Positions 24,231 through 35,483 are shown, counted from the stretch's first letter. The stretch is DNA of 64,000 nucleotides from Bryum argenteum (GCA_037043015.1 CM073321.1:36668420-36732419), one strand, 5' to 3'. The notes: generated by a model from the sequence alone, not told the origin. Made by a program: numbers and translations.

Positions 24231-24841
24231 ATAAATATGGGAATATACAATGTCCAGAGAATAAACCCAAGATCAAAGAAGAGGTTCCAAGCGATTATGA
24301 ATATGATCCTATGGTGTCTAATGGAGCTGAAGTGAAGGGAGATAGCGATTATGAGCAATCCTCTGGTCCTGCTGAGTAGTTGAATTTTGCATCTTTATGT
24401 AGTATAGGTTCATAGAATTTATCCTTATTATAGATATTGTAACTATAGTTTTTTGTAGTACTATATTGTTATACTCCCAATGCATTTGGAGATACTATTG
24501 TTTACATGACTATTTTTAATGTGTTGAAAAAAATTACATATATCTTTACATACTTGTCGCACGATGGTCTTGCCTCTCAAGCATAGAGAAGAAATGCACA
24601 TTAAACCAAAAAGATTGCACCCCTTAACTTCAAAAATAATGCCCCATTAGTCAATGGTGGCATTTTCATCATTTTTAAAACAACATCCATACAACTTAGA
24701 AAATGCATATATATTTATACGTGCAAACTTAAGGTCCAACATCTGTTCAAACTTCAAACTGAAGATCCATCCGATTGATCGATCTGAGCTATACTACGAG
24801 TACGCGGACTTTGACAACCTAGGAAAAGCCTATCTTTATAC
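24231..24841. other. 3' flank of hAT-1 and left flank of the large hAT interval
   Basis: AT-rich up to about 24650. From 24731 to 24815 it resembles 57768-57845 (phrases GGTCCAACATCTGTTCAAAC, CATCCGATTGATCGATCTGA, GCTATACTACGAGTACGC). On the minus strand this corresponds to the 3' end of the RING-type gene right of the interval. No intact gene. Confidence 0.6.
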
Positions 24842-25110
24842 GTTCAAACCAGGGTTGTCTTATTAGACACTGTCGGACGTCAGACAGACATTGAGCCTCA
24901 GAATGTCTAATAGAATCTACAGAATCTTTTTTTTACCCTTGATTTACCCTGTCCACGTTGCATCCTACGTGGCTGCCACGTGGTGTGTACAACTCAGCAA
25001 TACGGTTCGCGACGTCATTGTGAATTACATGGCTAAATGAGCACTCAATGACGTGAGATGGTCATCCATAGGAGTCTATGAATTGCAAGAAGAAATACTG
25101 ATATTATAAA

Positions 25111-26470
25111 CTAATAACTGTCCTCTCTAAATACACACTCCGGTGGAAGCATATGATATGGTTTCCCCATCAAGCGGTTCACCACCTCCCCACAGGTCAT
25201 TCTCTTCTCCGATTCATGCCTGGTCAGTGATAACACTTTTGATAGGAATGATTCTCGCACCGTCGAATTCGGAAATAATTCTTCGTCGAATTCGTTTTGC
25301 ACACCAATCAGCTGGATGAGCTTGCCAACCGCATACGAATCTGATGCTACTGTGGTTTGATGTCAAAGTTCCTGGACGTTCAAATTTGTATCAGAACTTT
25401 CAGGTCCATAAGTATAGAACATCTCGGGCGCCACCCACCATCGACGTGCCATATCTTCTTCTTTTTTCTTCTCCGTCTGGTATCCGTAACGTGAAGGCTG
25501 TTGTTCTACTATACGAGATGCCATCCCCCAGTCACACACTCCAATACAAATCTTGCCTTCTCCGAGAGTTGGGAAATGCAATAGTATGTTCGAGGGGGAT
25601 AGGTCGTTGTGAAGTGCTCCTGTCTTATGCACGAGATTCATGATGTACACTAAACCCCAAGCTAACTTCATCCTATGCTGACGGAAAAGGCTAATTCTGA
25701 AAGCCTCCTCTTGAGTGAGACTTGGAACTTCCTTTACTTTCGACCAGTGAAGATGTTTGTTGCCGACCTTCTCATCCAACTTCAACATTTTGTGTAGTGA
25801 TCCTCCATTCCACCAATGTGAGTAAGCTTCGAATGTCCTTGTATGCAACGCCCAAAACTTGATAATTCCTGGATGATTCAAAGGACTTACAAGAGCTTCT
25901 GCTGCAGTCTCTATCCTCCTCTTCTGAAGATTCATATTCTTGGAAAGCTTTGCTGCAAACTCAATATAATCTGGAACGTGGTCTACTCCAACAATCCGCA
26001 CCTTCCGCACCAGTCCATGGTTTCCCTCCATGTCGCGGGCTGATAGAGCTTCTATCGTAGCGTCTTGAGGAATCCACACCACCCCCGACCTTGTCTCTTG
26101 TTCAAATGTGGCGTGCAAAGCGGTTTTTTCCCATGACATCCCTCGGGTTTTATTTTTGCTAAGCTTTTGGACATAGAGTTGCCACCAATCCATCTTGCGT
26201 TTACACTGGTCCTCCTCTTGTGTTAGACGCCTCTGTCCAAATCGCTTCTTCTACAACTCCTTTACATTGAAGATGCACTGTTCAATTGTATTCTCCATCC
26301 ACAACTGGTACTGCAAATGATAATCCACATCTTGGAATTCTTCCGATTCCGCCATGGCCTTCATAATTACCGCCTCTAATTTTTCCTTCAGTCTCCCTTT
26401 ACCGGTGCTAACATTCTTCAAGTAGTTGTGCTCTAGGAATTGAGCCTCCGTTTCCTCATACCAATCCAAA
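25111..26470 (-). pseudogene. Protein-kinase-like gene with HND and DWG motifs
   Basis: Minus strand. An N-terminal helical region (EETEAQFLEHNYLKN...) is separated by an in-frame TAG at 26251-26253 from the kinase domain. Visible motifs: AAKLSKN (possible ATP-binding Lys), LVSPLNHPGIIKFWALH, WWNGGSLHKML, catalytic loop ALHNDLSPSNILL (HRD replaced by HND; Asp and Asn kept), CIGVCDWGMAS (DFG replaced by DWG), and ARRWWVAPEMFY (APE). The C-lobe resumes in another frame after about 25370 (EFDEELFPNSTVRESF, HESEKRMTCGEVV). The kinase is therefore broken by one stop and one frameshift. It faces away from WCHI-1, and the palindrome array between them could act as a shared promoter region. It is the first gene inside the left hAT end. 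Confidence 0.65.
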
Positions 26471-26613
26471 CACGCTAAACCTCAAAAACTCCTCAGACGA
26501 CTCGGCAATGCGCATCATTAAGACGAGCAAGGACACAGGGCGAAGGAGAGTTCGGTAGCGGTTTGGGGAAAAGTAATATCAAACCCGCGCGTTGGGGTTT
26601 ATATATCCCTGGA

Positions 26614-26872
26614 GACCGGCGGTCGCCCTACAGTCGCCCATCGCCGGTCGCCCAAGGTCCCGCTCTCGCGACAGCTGCACCGGCGGTCGCCCTACGTCCC
26701 GCTGTCGCGAACATCTGCACCGGCGGTCGCCCCACCTCCTGCGTCGCGACAGCTATACCGCGGTCGCGCCCTCACTGAACTGCCGGTCGCCACGCAACGT
26801 CGTACCTCTGTCTGGACCGCCGGTCGCCTTGATTCTGTGGTCGCCCCGGCGCGAGGTTGCCCTATATATTCC
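26614..26872. repeat. P4 palindrome array between kinase and WCHI-1
   Basis: Several copies of a GC-rich motif, ACCGGCGGTCGCCC, with an 11-bp odd palindromic core GACCG-S-CGGTC, separated by related phrases such as TCCCGCTCTCGCGACAGCTG. The region is strongly GC-rich against AT-rich flanks. Confidence 0.85.
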
Positions 26873-26995
26873 CCCATCGTGCAAGAACTTCTTATTTGGG
26901 TTTACTGGCCTCGCGCGCTGTCTTACATCCATTAAATTGGCTGCATGCTCGTTCCTGGTAGATAATAACTATTCGCCATTTTGGCTATTTCATCC

Positions 26996-27640
26996 ATGGC
27001 TACTCTCGGGCAACTTAGGAAGGAAGAGAACAACAAGAAGAGGAAGAAGAAGGGCGCTCCACAACGGAAAAGATTACACATGCTTCAAAATCCCAATAAG
27101 CTTGCCTCAGAGGTTGGGAAGATGAACCAGATATGTGGACGATGGCCACTTGCGGATTGTTCATTGAATGGTGTCACATTGACAAGAACTTCCCTCTGTC
27201 TCGTCACCATTTTCATCGGCGCACCAACAAGGCAAATCTTAAGTTTTGCGATTGCCCAAACTTCAAACAACAATGCATTGAGGTTTACAAAGTTCTGTAT
27301 GGCATGCCATGTGTGGAGCGCAACGAGGTTCCATTGTTTCTTGCTCGTGGAGTATACGCCGAGGTTGCTCTTGGTAAACAAGTGGATTGGACAATTGTCA
27401 AAGAGGGGAAGCATGTAACACGACCTTCAACGAGTGACATTCCGACAGGCATTCTAAGATTCCCTGATGCTCCTAATGGTGGCATGGCAGTGAGGAGGTC
27501 TATTACCAAGGCTATGGAAGAGGCTTCCTATCATAGTGCTACATCGGAAGAGGACGATGACTCGGATGGTTCGCGGCCTCGTAAGGCGGTGCGTCAAGTA
27601 CAACAACCTCTTCCTCCCGCCAGCGTTGTGATAGTTTATT
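26996..27640 (+). pseudogene. WCHI-family protein 1 (unnamed family)
   Basis: The protein starts MATLGQLRKEENNKKRKKK, a Lys-rich N-terminus as in its paralogues. One base shift precedes the core domain, which runs GWEDEPDMWTMATC, FIEWCHIDKNFPLSRHHFH, NKANLKFC, QQCIEVYKVLYG, RNEVPLFLARGVYAEVAL, VDW, about 105 residues. The shared pattern in five copies of the window (GW-x(n)-WCHI-x-KLFP-x2-RH-x2-H ... C ... EVW ... EV-x-Y ... YAE-x-IL) suggests a small helical domain, perhaps metal-binding through Cys/His. A short acidic tail (SEEDDDSDGSRPRK) follows. The gene is tail-to-tail with the locus B FCP1-like gene. I do not recognise the family. Confidence 0.55.
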
Positions 27641-27655
27641 CGTTCTTGGAAATAC

Positions 27656-29327
27656 TTAACTCAAAAGCACTAAATGCACAGTGGAACAAACCTTTACAAA
27701 AGCTTCATCAAAAATATCCGCGTCAATGTTGTATAACATACGCTTCGTAGGCGTACATGTAATTTGAAGAGGAGAACCATTCTGATTTATTTTTGGAGCC
27801 GATTGCAACACCTTTGGAGGTGATGACTTAGTGACAGGGCTATTAACTACTCCATCTTCTACTGCCATTGTCGAAAAATCCATGGTAGATTGAGCCGTTT
27901 CAGCAGACTGCAATAATCGTCCTCTACTCTGAAGTGAAGGCCCGAAATCCACAGCATTCATCAGAGAATCCACAGAAGCACGACAATCACCTTGCGTAAT
28001 CTATTTCAACAATTTTTCAAACTGAAAATTCAGAAACCAATGAAAAGTCCTACAAAGCTACTACGGGAGGTTCACATCCTAAGATACAAATTCAAATTAA
28101 GATCAAAGGGTCGAAAATTACTTGACAATAGAATATTAAATAATCTTTCCTTCTATTAATGCCTTTTGTATATCATTATAAAGATCTAATGATGCACGAT
28201 CATCATATATCATGGCACGTCCAAATGGTAACGATGACCGAAACTTGCTAAGGGAACCGTCAAACTCATGGAGCTCTAACTGATACGGCAAAACCTCATC
28301 TAACAAAATAGAATCCTCGTGTGCCCTATTGTCCTTGTGAGACCAGGATGGTAGTAAAATTACATTATCCCGCTGATTAAGCACGTGCTTAACTGGACTA
28401 TCATCTATGATGAGCGTATTAGCCTCTCTATAAAAACCATCAAAGCTATTGAAGAGATGAGCTAACAAGGTCTTAAGGAAGATAGACTTCTGAGTTCCCG
28501 GTTCCTTCATGAACAATGGTCTGCTCCCACCAGATTTCAAGGGAATCATGTCACAATCTTCTTGACCAAGAATTCGTAGTGGCCTTATAGGGTTTATAGG
28601 ACTGAAGAGAAAATCACAAATGGCTTCTGTGGTTGTTCTCATCATCGAACTCCAAACCGTGATGGTAGCCAACGATGCCACCTGAGAGAGGAAGTCCTTA
28701 CTGTTGGGCCTCACCCATACAAGCTTCTTCCCCACCTCGGTTGGCAACGTGGCTGAGCGAATACGGAAGTCACGATTTCTGTATCCTTTAGCTTCCCAAA
28801 ATGGGGAACAACTGCAAAGGATACCATTGAGGTCGAGAACAACATTTAACCAAGTACCGGAGGATTTGCTTGGAACCCGACCTATGTCTTCTCTAGAAAT
28901 TAAATTATTGACCGATGCTTCGTTGACCTGAAATGAAAACGGCGCACCACGACAAAATTACTGGGGAGCTTTCGTCACTGGTGCGATGAATTCAAGGTCA
29001 GAAACATAAAATACATCGCAACGATGGCATGGGTGAGAGCAGTGTTTGTGGAACAGAAAATACCTGATTATCATAATTGCTCTCCTCTAAGTCAACTTGG
29101 ACACCCATTGACCCGAGTGACTGCTCAGTGCAATCTATCTCATCACGGACAGCAACAACATTCTGTGTATGTGAGACATCATGCAATTTGAGTGTGTCCT
29201 CCACCGATGGAACCCGCTCATGGTGATAACATTCAAGCGTGACATCATCCATGACTGGAACATCGATTGCTTCGTCATCCAAATTAACATCTGGCAAGCA
29301 ATACAAATTCATGGAATCAGGAAACAA
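27656..29327 (-). CDS. FCP1-like HAD phosphatase-fold gene, locus B
   Basis: This is the least damaged member. An acidic upstream exon (about 29327-29064, ending DNQ then gtattt) precedes the main exon, which opens after catttcag at 28927 and stays open to 28136: TWLNVVLDLNGILCSC (motif I), ITVWSSMMRTTTEA (motif II), NTLIIDDSPVKH (motif IV) and VILLPSW. The last exon, near 27973-27656, has STMDFSTMAVEDGVVNSPV, the family's C-terminal signature. Exon joins at the 3' side are not certain. The second catalytic Asp of motif I is Asn, as in locus A, which argues for a pseudophosphatase or binding role. It lies downstream of, and on the same strand as, the ParB-like gene, as in locus A. Family: FCP1/SCP-type, normally nuclear. 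Confidence 0.65.
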
Positions 29328-29384
29328 TAAGATGGAGGAAATAGAATATGGGAGCCATCAAGAAGCAGATAGGAAAAAGGGCAA

Positions 29385-29411
29385 CAGTTTAGCTCGAGTC
29401 GAGCTAAACTG
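29385..29411. repeat. P2 palindrome upstream of locus B FCP1-like gene
   Basis: A perfect 27-bp copy: CAGTTTAGCTCGA, central G, and the exact inverse arm. It lies between the 3' end of the ParB-like gene and the FCP1-like gene. Confidence 0.92.
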
Positions 29412-30421
29412 CAAAACAGTAAAGGCCTGTATTAATTACAAAAAAATGTCTGAGTTTGATACAAAATTTCACATGTATATGTGTTTTCCGGCATTTACAG
29501 CATAAATACTATACACTCGATCCAAAATCTAAGTTGAAGGAGGACCTGGAGATTCTTCTTCTTCGTCACCCACAAGTCGTATCTCAGGCATAGGAGAGGA
29601 AGGCGCAGGCGGGGGAGGCTCGGTAGTTGGAGGCGGCAGGGACATGAGTGGTTGCAGAGACGTGGGTATAGCCTGTGTAGCAGTCGTGGTTGCCATTGTC
29701 CGCACCGAAGTTAATGTGTGGCCGGCAGTTAAACCCTCCATCATCTCCATCATCTTGTCGTGGCGTTCCTGTTCCCTCTTTTCGCGTTCCCGCTGCTCAA
29801 TTTTCTGCTGTGCAAGGAGCTCTTCCAACTTTTTCCGGTGTGCCATCTCCTCCTCAACCTTGCGCTGTAGTGCTGCCAATTCAGCACTCTCCTCGGCCTT
29901 GAACCTACTTGAGGGTGAGTCCCTCGACAGGGGATTACGTTTCCGCTTTGCACTCCCTCTGCCTCCTCCTCGCCTGGGAGCGGTACGCGACTCCTGCGGT
30001 GTCCGAGGGGTCGTGTCGATTTCCATGTATTGCTCTTCGTCATCCCCTCCGGAACCAAGGCTGTAAGTGCTTCCTTCACCGTGAAGTTGCCTTCCACTTG
30101 ACCCAGAGTCCTCCTGGTCGGGGACGTCCGCCTCATCGTCGAGGGCCTCTTCATCCAAAGACGCAACAGCTTTGCGCTTGCCTTTCAAGAGCATGGCGCC
30201 AACCTCCGGGAACTCGACTTTGTCGACGAAATACCCGTTCACGGAGAAGTCAGTAGGATCAAGAGTAAGCCCTTCATCGTACGCGTCGTCGATGTCCTCT
30301 CTATCTTCGGCGTCGAATATAGCGTAGGCGTCGAGAGACAACATCTACAAAGAAAACAGTGCAGCTTAAAGAACTGAAATCATCTGTAACTAAAGCGGAA
30401 ATGATTTGAAAACAAGCTTGA

Positions 30422-30480
30422 CAGTTTAGCTCGAGTCGAGCTAAACTGTATGACAGTTTAGCTCGATTCGAGCTAAACTG
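30422..30480. repeat. Pair of P2 palindromes in intron 2 of locus B gene
   Basis: Copies at 30422-30448 (centre G) and 30454-30480 (centre T), 32 bp apart start to start. Both arms are otherwise perfect. They lie between donor 30533 and acceptor 30345. Confidence 0.93.
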
Positions 30481-31997
30481 TAGGGGTTCCTATGCGAGCG
30501 AGGATAATCGAGTTTTACTACAGCGAAGCTTACCATGCTTGCGCAGACTGCTTTCCCGCCGGCGTAGACAAGAAAAATGTTCTCTTGCTCTTGACAGAAA
30601 AGCTGGATGACCTGCAAATAAAAATCCATCCTTAACTCGATCGGGGACATGTGGTACCGTGACTCGTTGTACTTCCGCGGCTTCTCGTAAAGCGCGTGCT
30701 TTGGAGCGCGATACTCGGCCTGAGGCATACGCGCGAGGTTCACGTTTCCCCTGATCATGAAGAGAAGACGCACAGGCTCTGAGGCTTGCTTCGCTTTCGC
30801 GTTGTATCCAGCGAGCCGTTCGTGCGGGGATGGATAGTACATCGACGGGATCAGCTTATAATTCCCTGGGAAGAATGCAGGATTTGTCGCGAACGCCTCA
30901 ACTTGCGCGTATTCACTCTCACCCCCGCAAATAAATAATCAGCAGGGAACATCTTTCAGAGCTGGCTTGTTCTGGGAAGATAAGATCGCCATGAACATTT
31001 CGAAGAATGGGTGGTCAGGCAAGGAATCAGTTGAGGAACTACAACTACCCGAAACCAATCTGAAGTCGATGATTCCGACGTTCATCTCGGGTGCAGGTTC
31101 TGGCCATTTGTTCTCAGGCCAATCTTTCAGCCTCTGTGGTGTTTTGGGCTTGAAGGAACGGAATATGAGAGTACCAACAGGGCCAGTAAACTTTTCGCGC
31201 TTTTCCAGAAATACCTCGAAGAATCACTTTGCGTAGGGAGAGAGATCTTCGCAGCTGGTATTCCTGTGCTGGGTTTGCCTCTGATCTGCGTAGTACTTAT
31301 CACGAATTTTCCATTCCAAAAGTGCGCGCTTTGAGGCCTTCGTGACGTGGTAGTCTTTCTTGAACTTCATCCACGCATCCACGTCGAACTCGTTGTTCTT
31401 GAAGATTCCCAGTTGAGGTCTGATCTTGTGGATCTGAAGCTGGGCGGTCGCCTTACGCTTCAACCGTTCAACGTACTCCTTCACGGAGTAGCAATCTTCA
31501 AGAAGGGTTACCAGTTGTTTGAGAGTAACCTTCGGGTACTCCAGTTTCCTTGACGGACCTGACCTATTCAACATATGTGAACAGAGTTTTCTATGGTCTG
31601 ACTCCGAAAGGTTACCGAGGTTCTTAAAAAATTCCCTCGACAAGGTTTGATCGCTGTCTGGTTTGAACACTGGCTTGTCACACAGCTGCCTCAAGGAGTA
31701 GGGGTCGATAAGGGTCCCCTGGGCGACACTTCCAATCAACTCTGCCCACAGGTTCCAGAGATCTTCAGGGAAGGTGATAATCTTCAGCTCATTCGTTAGG
31801 GACAAGACCTTGTGCTTCACCTCTCCTTGGGCCTTGGCAACATCAATCATGGCGAACCTATGTCGAATGGAGTCCACGAATTTCTGCAATGCCACAAGTA
31901 ATGTAAGATGTCAGTGAAAGATAGCGGTAACTTTAACTTTATTGTGCATCCGGAATTCAACAGCTGTATATATCTTTGGTTTATTAAGCAGCAACGA

Positions 31998-32057
31998 CAG
32001 TTTAGCTCGAGTCGAGCTAAACTGCAATTTCAGTTTAACTCGACTCGAGCTAAACTG
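31998..32057. repeat. Pair of P2 palindromes in intron 1 of locus B gene
   Basis: Copies at 31998-32024 and 32031-32057, 33 bp apart. The second has one changed base in an arm (TTTAACTCGA). Confidence 0.93.
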
Positions 32058-33624
32058 TTACGGGGAACAATTTGGTATGATAGAAGGTAGATATGTGATG
32101 CGACATGAGGTAATACTTACGTCAAAATTTGCGAATTGTGACACAACTCGCTTTGTTTACACACGCTTATCCGCCACCCCAGCTCCTGCATGTCTATTCG
32201 CTGGGCGCCCGTAGTTCTCCCACACAGTGCGGGCGGCAAGGATGTTCGATGCCCATGTCGGCTTAAATGGAGTGAAGTGGTTCACTCTGTTATAAAATGC
32301 CGATATCTTGCGGAGCTTGGCTTCATCCTTTGTCCAAACTACGAAAGCTGACCATACTCGGAAGTCATTGCGAATTGTTTCTGGGACTTTGGACTCAAGC
32401 ATCTGCTTCGAGGCGGCAACACTGTGTTGGCCGTTGATGATCCAAAACTCGCAGTCCTGCATATCTTCCAGGTCGTTCGGCTTCACATCCAGTTTCGGCA
32501 TGACGCAGAGCGTTTGCTTCTGCGACCTGTCGGGCATATCGATGAGATAATTCATCAAGTCTGTCTTGCCCTTCTTCTCGAAAGCCCGAATGGTCTATTC
32601 GGGAGGAGACTCGATTATCCTCATCGTGTCGACATCTATCTTTGTGTCAGGTTTCGGAAAGACGAAACAGTCCTGACAGTCCGTGAAGAACTTCTGATAG
32701 ATTAGGTTGACGTTCTCGAAGTCGATCTCCTCCACGGTATTAACGTTCTTTGGAATGCATTGAATAGCATCGTTCAAAGCCGTTAAAGCATCCTCTTCGG
32801 GGATGAGCATGTTCTTTTTCTTCTTCGCCTCGGTCGATTTCTTCACGGGAGCTTCTCTCCTCATTACAGGCGAGTCTGTAGTCGTGGTAGTTGTTGGGGT
32901 AGGCCTAGTTGCACGTTGCGGGCGCGTTGGGGTCCTGCTCTGTACGCCGCTCCCGGTTGCAGTCAGCCCAGATCCCTCCAGTGGAGCTTTCCCTTTCAGG
33001 TGTATAGTCTTCGCCATAATGTCAGCGTGCGTCAGTGCAGAGACTACAGATCGCAGTTTGATCGCGAGCTGCTTGGCCTTGAGAGCTCCCCCCTGTTTTG
33101 TTTGCCATGCTTTAGTAAGCATATCCTGTTTCAGTGTTGATTTGATACCATCGAAACTGGACTCCTCTAAGCTCTCCACCAACTGCCCCAAGTCGAAACG
33201 AGTCTGCTTGATATCGATCAATATGGCGTAGTTGTAGGCACACTCCTTGTCATCCTCCTTGAAGGTTGTGCACGTCACTATGACTTCCTTCTCTGTTTCG
33301 TGGTCGAAGTCAATCAGCTTGGAGTCGATGTCAACGCACATGGGGTCTTCTACATCCCCTTCGTATGTGACGACAAGGGTGAGGAATGCAGTATATGGGA
33401 TCCACCTTGCAGACCACGAAACCACTTTTGATGGGTCTTTGAATTCCCAGCAGTCTAATTGCTTCGTGTCGTCTCCATCGTCTTCGTCAGCGTCTACCGG
33501 CCTGAGTTTGAAGAAGTGCTGGAGCGCCTCTTGAACTCGTGCCTTCTCTTGACTGTTCATGTAAAGGTTGTATTAGTGTCGGTTTCGATTCACATGATGC
33601 GTAATTCTTACATCCTAGTACTTG

Positions 33625-33697
33625 CAGTCTAGCTCGAGTCGAGCTAAACTGTAGTGGATACAAGCCACTACAGTTTAGCTCGACTCGAGCTAAACTG
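33625..33697. repeat. Pair of P2 palindromes just upstream of locus B start codon
   Basis: Copies at 33625-33651 and 33671-33697, 46 bp apart, 65-137 bp before the ATG at 33560. Confidence 0.92.
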
Positions 33698-33699
33698 TG

Positions 33700-35387
33700 G
33701 GGTGGACCTATCTAAATACTGCCTAAATTAACATTAGTATGGCGGTAAGATTATCACCTGTCTGCCATTTTTCTTCTGTTAGTCGATATCTCGATTGTTT
33801 GATGCGCTTGGGCTTTGCTTGACCTGCACAAGAATGGGATTGATCGTTACTTTTGAATGATGTGATAAACTTCGTTGGCTTGTTAGAATTCGTGGTGAGT
33901 TAGTCATATTGTAGGAAATGAATGGCTTGTGTAGTTGAATTGGGAGTTTAATGATAGTGCAGAACAAAGACAATGTCTAATTTTTCCATGCATAAGCCGA
34001 CCCAATCCAACAGAGAATGCTGCATCTATTCTTCGTTTGAATGCTTCAACAGGAATGCAGTTAGGAAAGAAGTGCTATTGTGGAGAACAGAAATCAATTA
34101 CTGCAGAGCACATTTGAAGTCAAAATGAGAAAAAGAACTGATACTATAGTGCTGGACACATTCAAAGATAAAATGAAGAAAGAAACTTGTACTGTATGTT
34201 ACAAAATGAGCATGACAAACAATGCACAACAATGGAAGCAAGAATCAGCCCAAGAATACAAACACTCACTGAAAGTGCGCAAATATCTCACTGTCGAGCT
34301 AAATCTCAATCTAACAAATGCAAAATTTCGTAAGAGGGAGAAAATTTGAGTACAAACCCGTTCCTACTTGCAATGAATAAGAAATTCCATAGATGTATGC
34401 TTTTCAAATTGGAATGCAATCAAAGTAGATTCAAGTTGAGACCAGATACTTACAAGAAAGAAAATTCCGTCGCCGCAAATCAGGTGTCGCCACAAATCAT
34501 TCCGCCGTACTCCGCAAGCAGCACTCTCCAGCAACCGTCGGTGCAAACCAAAACGACCCGGAACACCAAATTTCTCTAAGGAATATGAACACCAAATTTC
34601 ACTAACTCAGAAACTCAAAATTTGTGAAACGAGCAAACTACAATATTTCTCTAACGCAGCAGAAGAGTTCGAGTAAACCCTTGTGCAAGCGCAAAGCAGA
34701 AAACCCTAGTGCAGAGGTAGAAAATGAAAACCTAGAGGTACCTGCGTCCTGCGATAACGCGCAGCAGCACAGCAACTCCGCGAACGATCGAGCGGCACCG
34801 AGCGAGCGCACACCTCCTCCGCGAACGAGGGAGCGCACAGCACCGAGCAAGCCCACAGCACCTCCGCGAACGACGGAGCGGCACCTCCGAGCAGCACCTC
34901 CGAGCAGCAACTCCAGGCCCGAAACCCTAAACGGCCGCACTCCGCAGGAGCGAACCCCCCTCCGCTCGGCGCAAACCAAAAAAACAAAAAAACCTCCTGC
35001 ACTCCACGTCGGCCTCCTCCTCGGCGCAAACCAAAAAAACAAAAAAACCTCCTGAACTCCTCGTCGGCCTCCTCCTCGACGCAAACCAAGAAAACAAAAA
35101 AACCTCAGCTAAACTACAGCGCGTCGAGAGAAATGGCGGCAAAACAACGAGGCGCAATACGACAAACACTCTATCCTCACAAGCCAGGAAAACGACAAGA
35201 TACAATGGCGCGAACTCCAAGCGAAAATTGCAGCAGTCTGCGTGTGCGAGCGTGGAGGAGTTAGGAAAAAGAACGCAGGAAATGCGCGTGCACTGGCCTG
35301 TAAGTGGGGGGATGGGGGGATGGACACTGCCTGGAAATTGCGGCGGTGGTAGGACGTGGGGGTCCCATCACAAAAACTTTTTGCATG
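33700..35387 (-). promoter_or_regulatory. 5' leader region of locus B ParB-like gene
   Basis: AT-rich to about 34600, then GC-rich. At about 34960-35105 a 60-odd-bp unit repeats three times (GCAAACCAAAAAAACAAAAA and GGCCTCCTCCTCGGC phrases). At 34770-34915 a looser repeat holds CACCTCCGCGAACGA. The arrangement mirrors locus A, with a repeat-rich leader between the CATG boundary and the ParB-like start. The ORFs here are low-complexity. Confidence 0.45.
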
Positions 35388-35483
35388 CCCATGATCATGT
35401 GCATGGGCATGGTCATGCACATGGTCATACTCACATACATGGCCATGTACATGACCATGCCCATGCGCATGATCATGGGCATG
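35388..35483. repeat. CATG-rich nested palindrome, 5' boundary of locus B
   Basis: A roughly 96-bp inverted repeat with arms of about 45 bp (CATGCCCATGATCATGTGCA... and its inverse), built from CATG, CCATGG-like and ATGATCAT blocks. It corresponds to 11046-11124 of locus A. One frame reads it as alternating His with Asp, Gly, Ala or Val, which I take as a by-product. Confidence 0.85.

Larger units (their letters stand above)
29529..33560 (-). pseudogene. ParB/DGQH-fold multi-domain gene, locus B
   Basis: Three exons: 33560-32121 (donor gtaagt), 31883-30534 (acceptor cattgcag, donor gtaagc) and 30344-29529 (acceptor tttgtag). Exon 1: an N-domain (KVVSWSARWIPYTAFLTLVV), a Thr/Pro linker, then a ParB/Srx-like segment (KIDVDTMRIIESPPE, YLIDMPDRSQKQTLCVMP, CEFWIINGQHSVAASKQM). 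The NGQHS motif resembles the DGQHR motif of ParB-like and DndB proteins. Exon 2: family core (LSREFFKNLGNLSESD, KLEYPKVTLKQL, ENIFLVYAGGKAVCASM). Exon 3: acidic, basic, then a strong coiled coil (LQRKVEEEMAHRKKLEELLA) and a Pro-rich tail, 271 residues with no break. Four in-frame stops (for example 32595-32597 TAG and 31224-31226 TGA) interrupt exons 1 and 2. Partner and substrate unknown; nuclear DNA-related function is an inference. Confidence 0.6.

Noticed and set aside
13054-33560. Alternative genetic code reading stop codons
   Set aside because: All three stops occur in frame, and also as true ends of open frames. Positions correspond to Arg, Gln and Trp in paralogues, which fits C-to-T decay, not one reassigned codon.
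34638-35220. Long ORFs in the locus B leader (Arg/Phe/Gly-rich)
   Set aside because: Overlapping frames through tandem repeats; low complexity, no match to the locus A leader at protein level.
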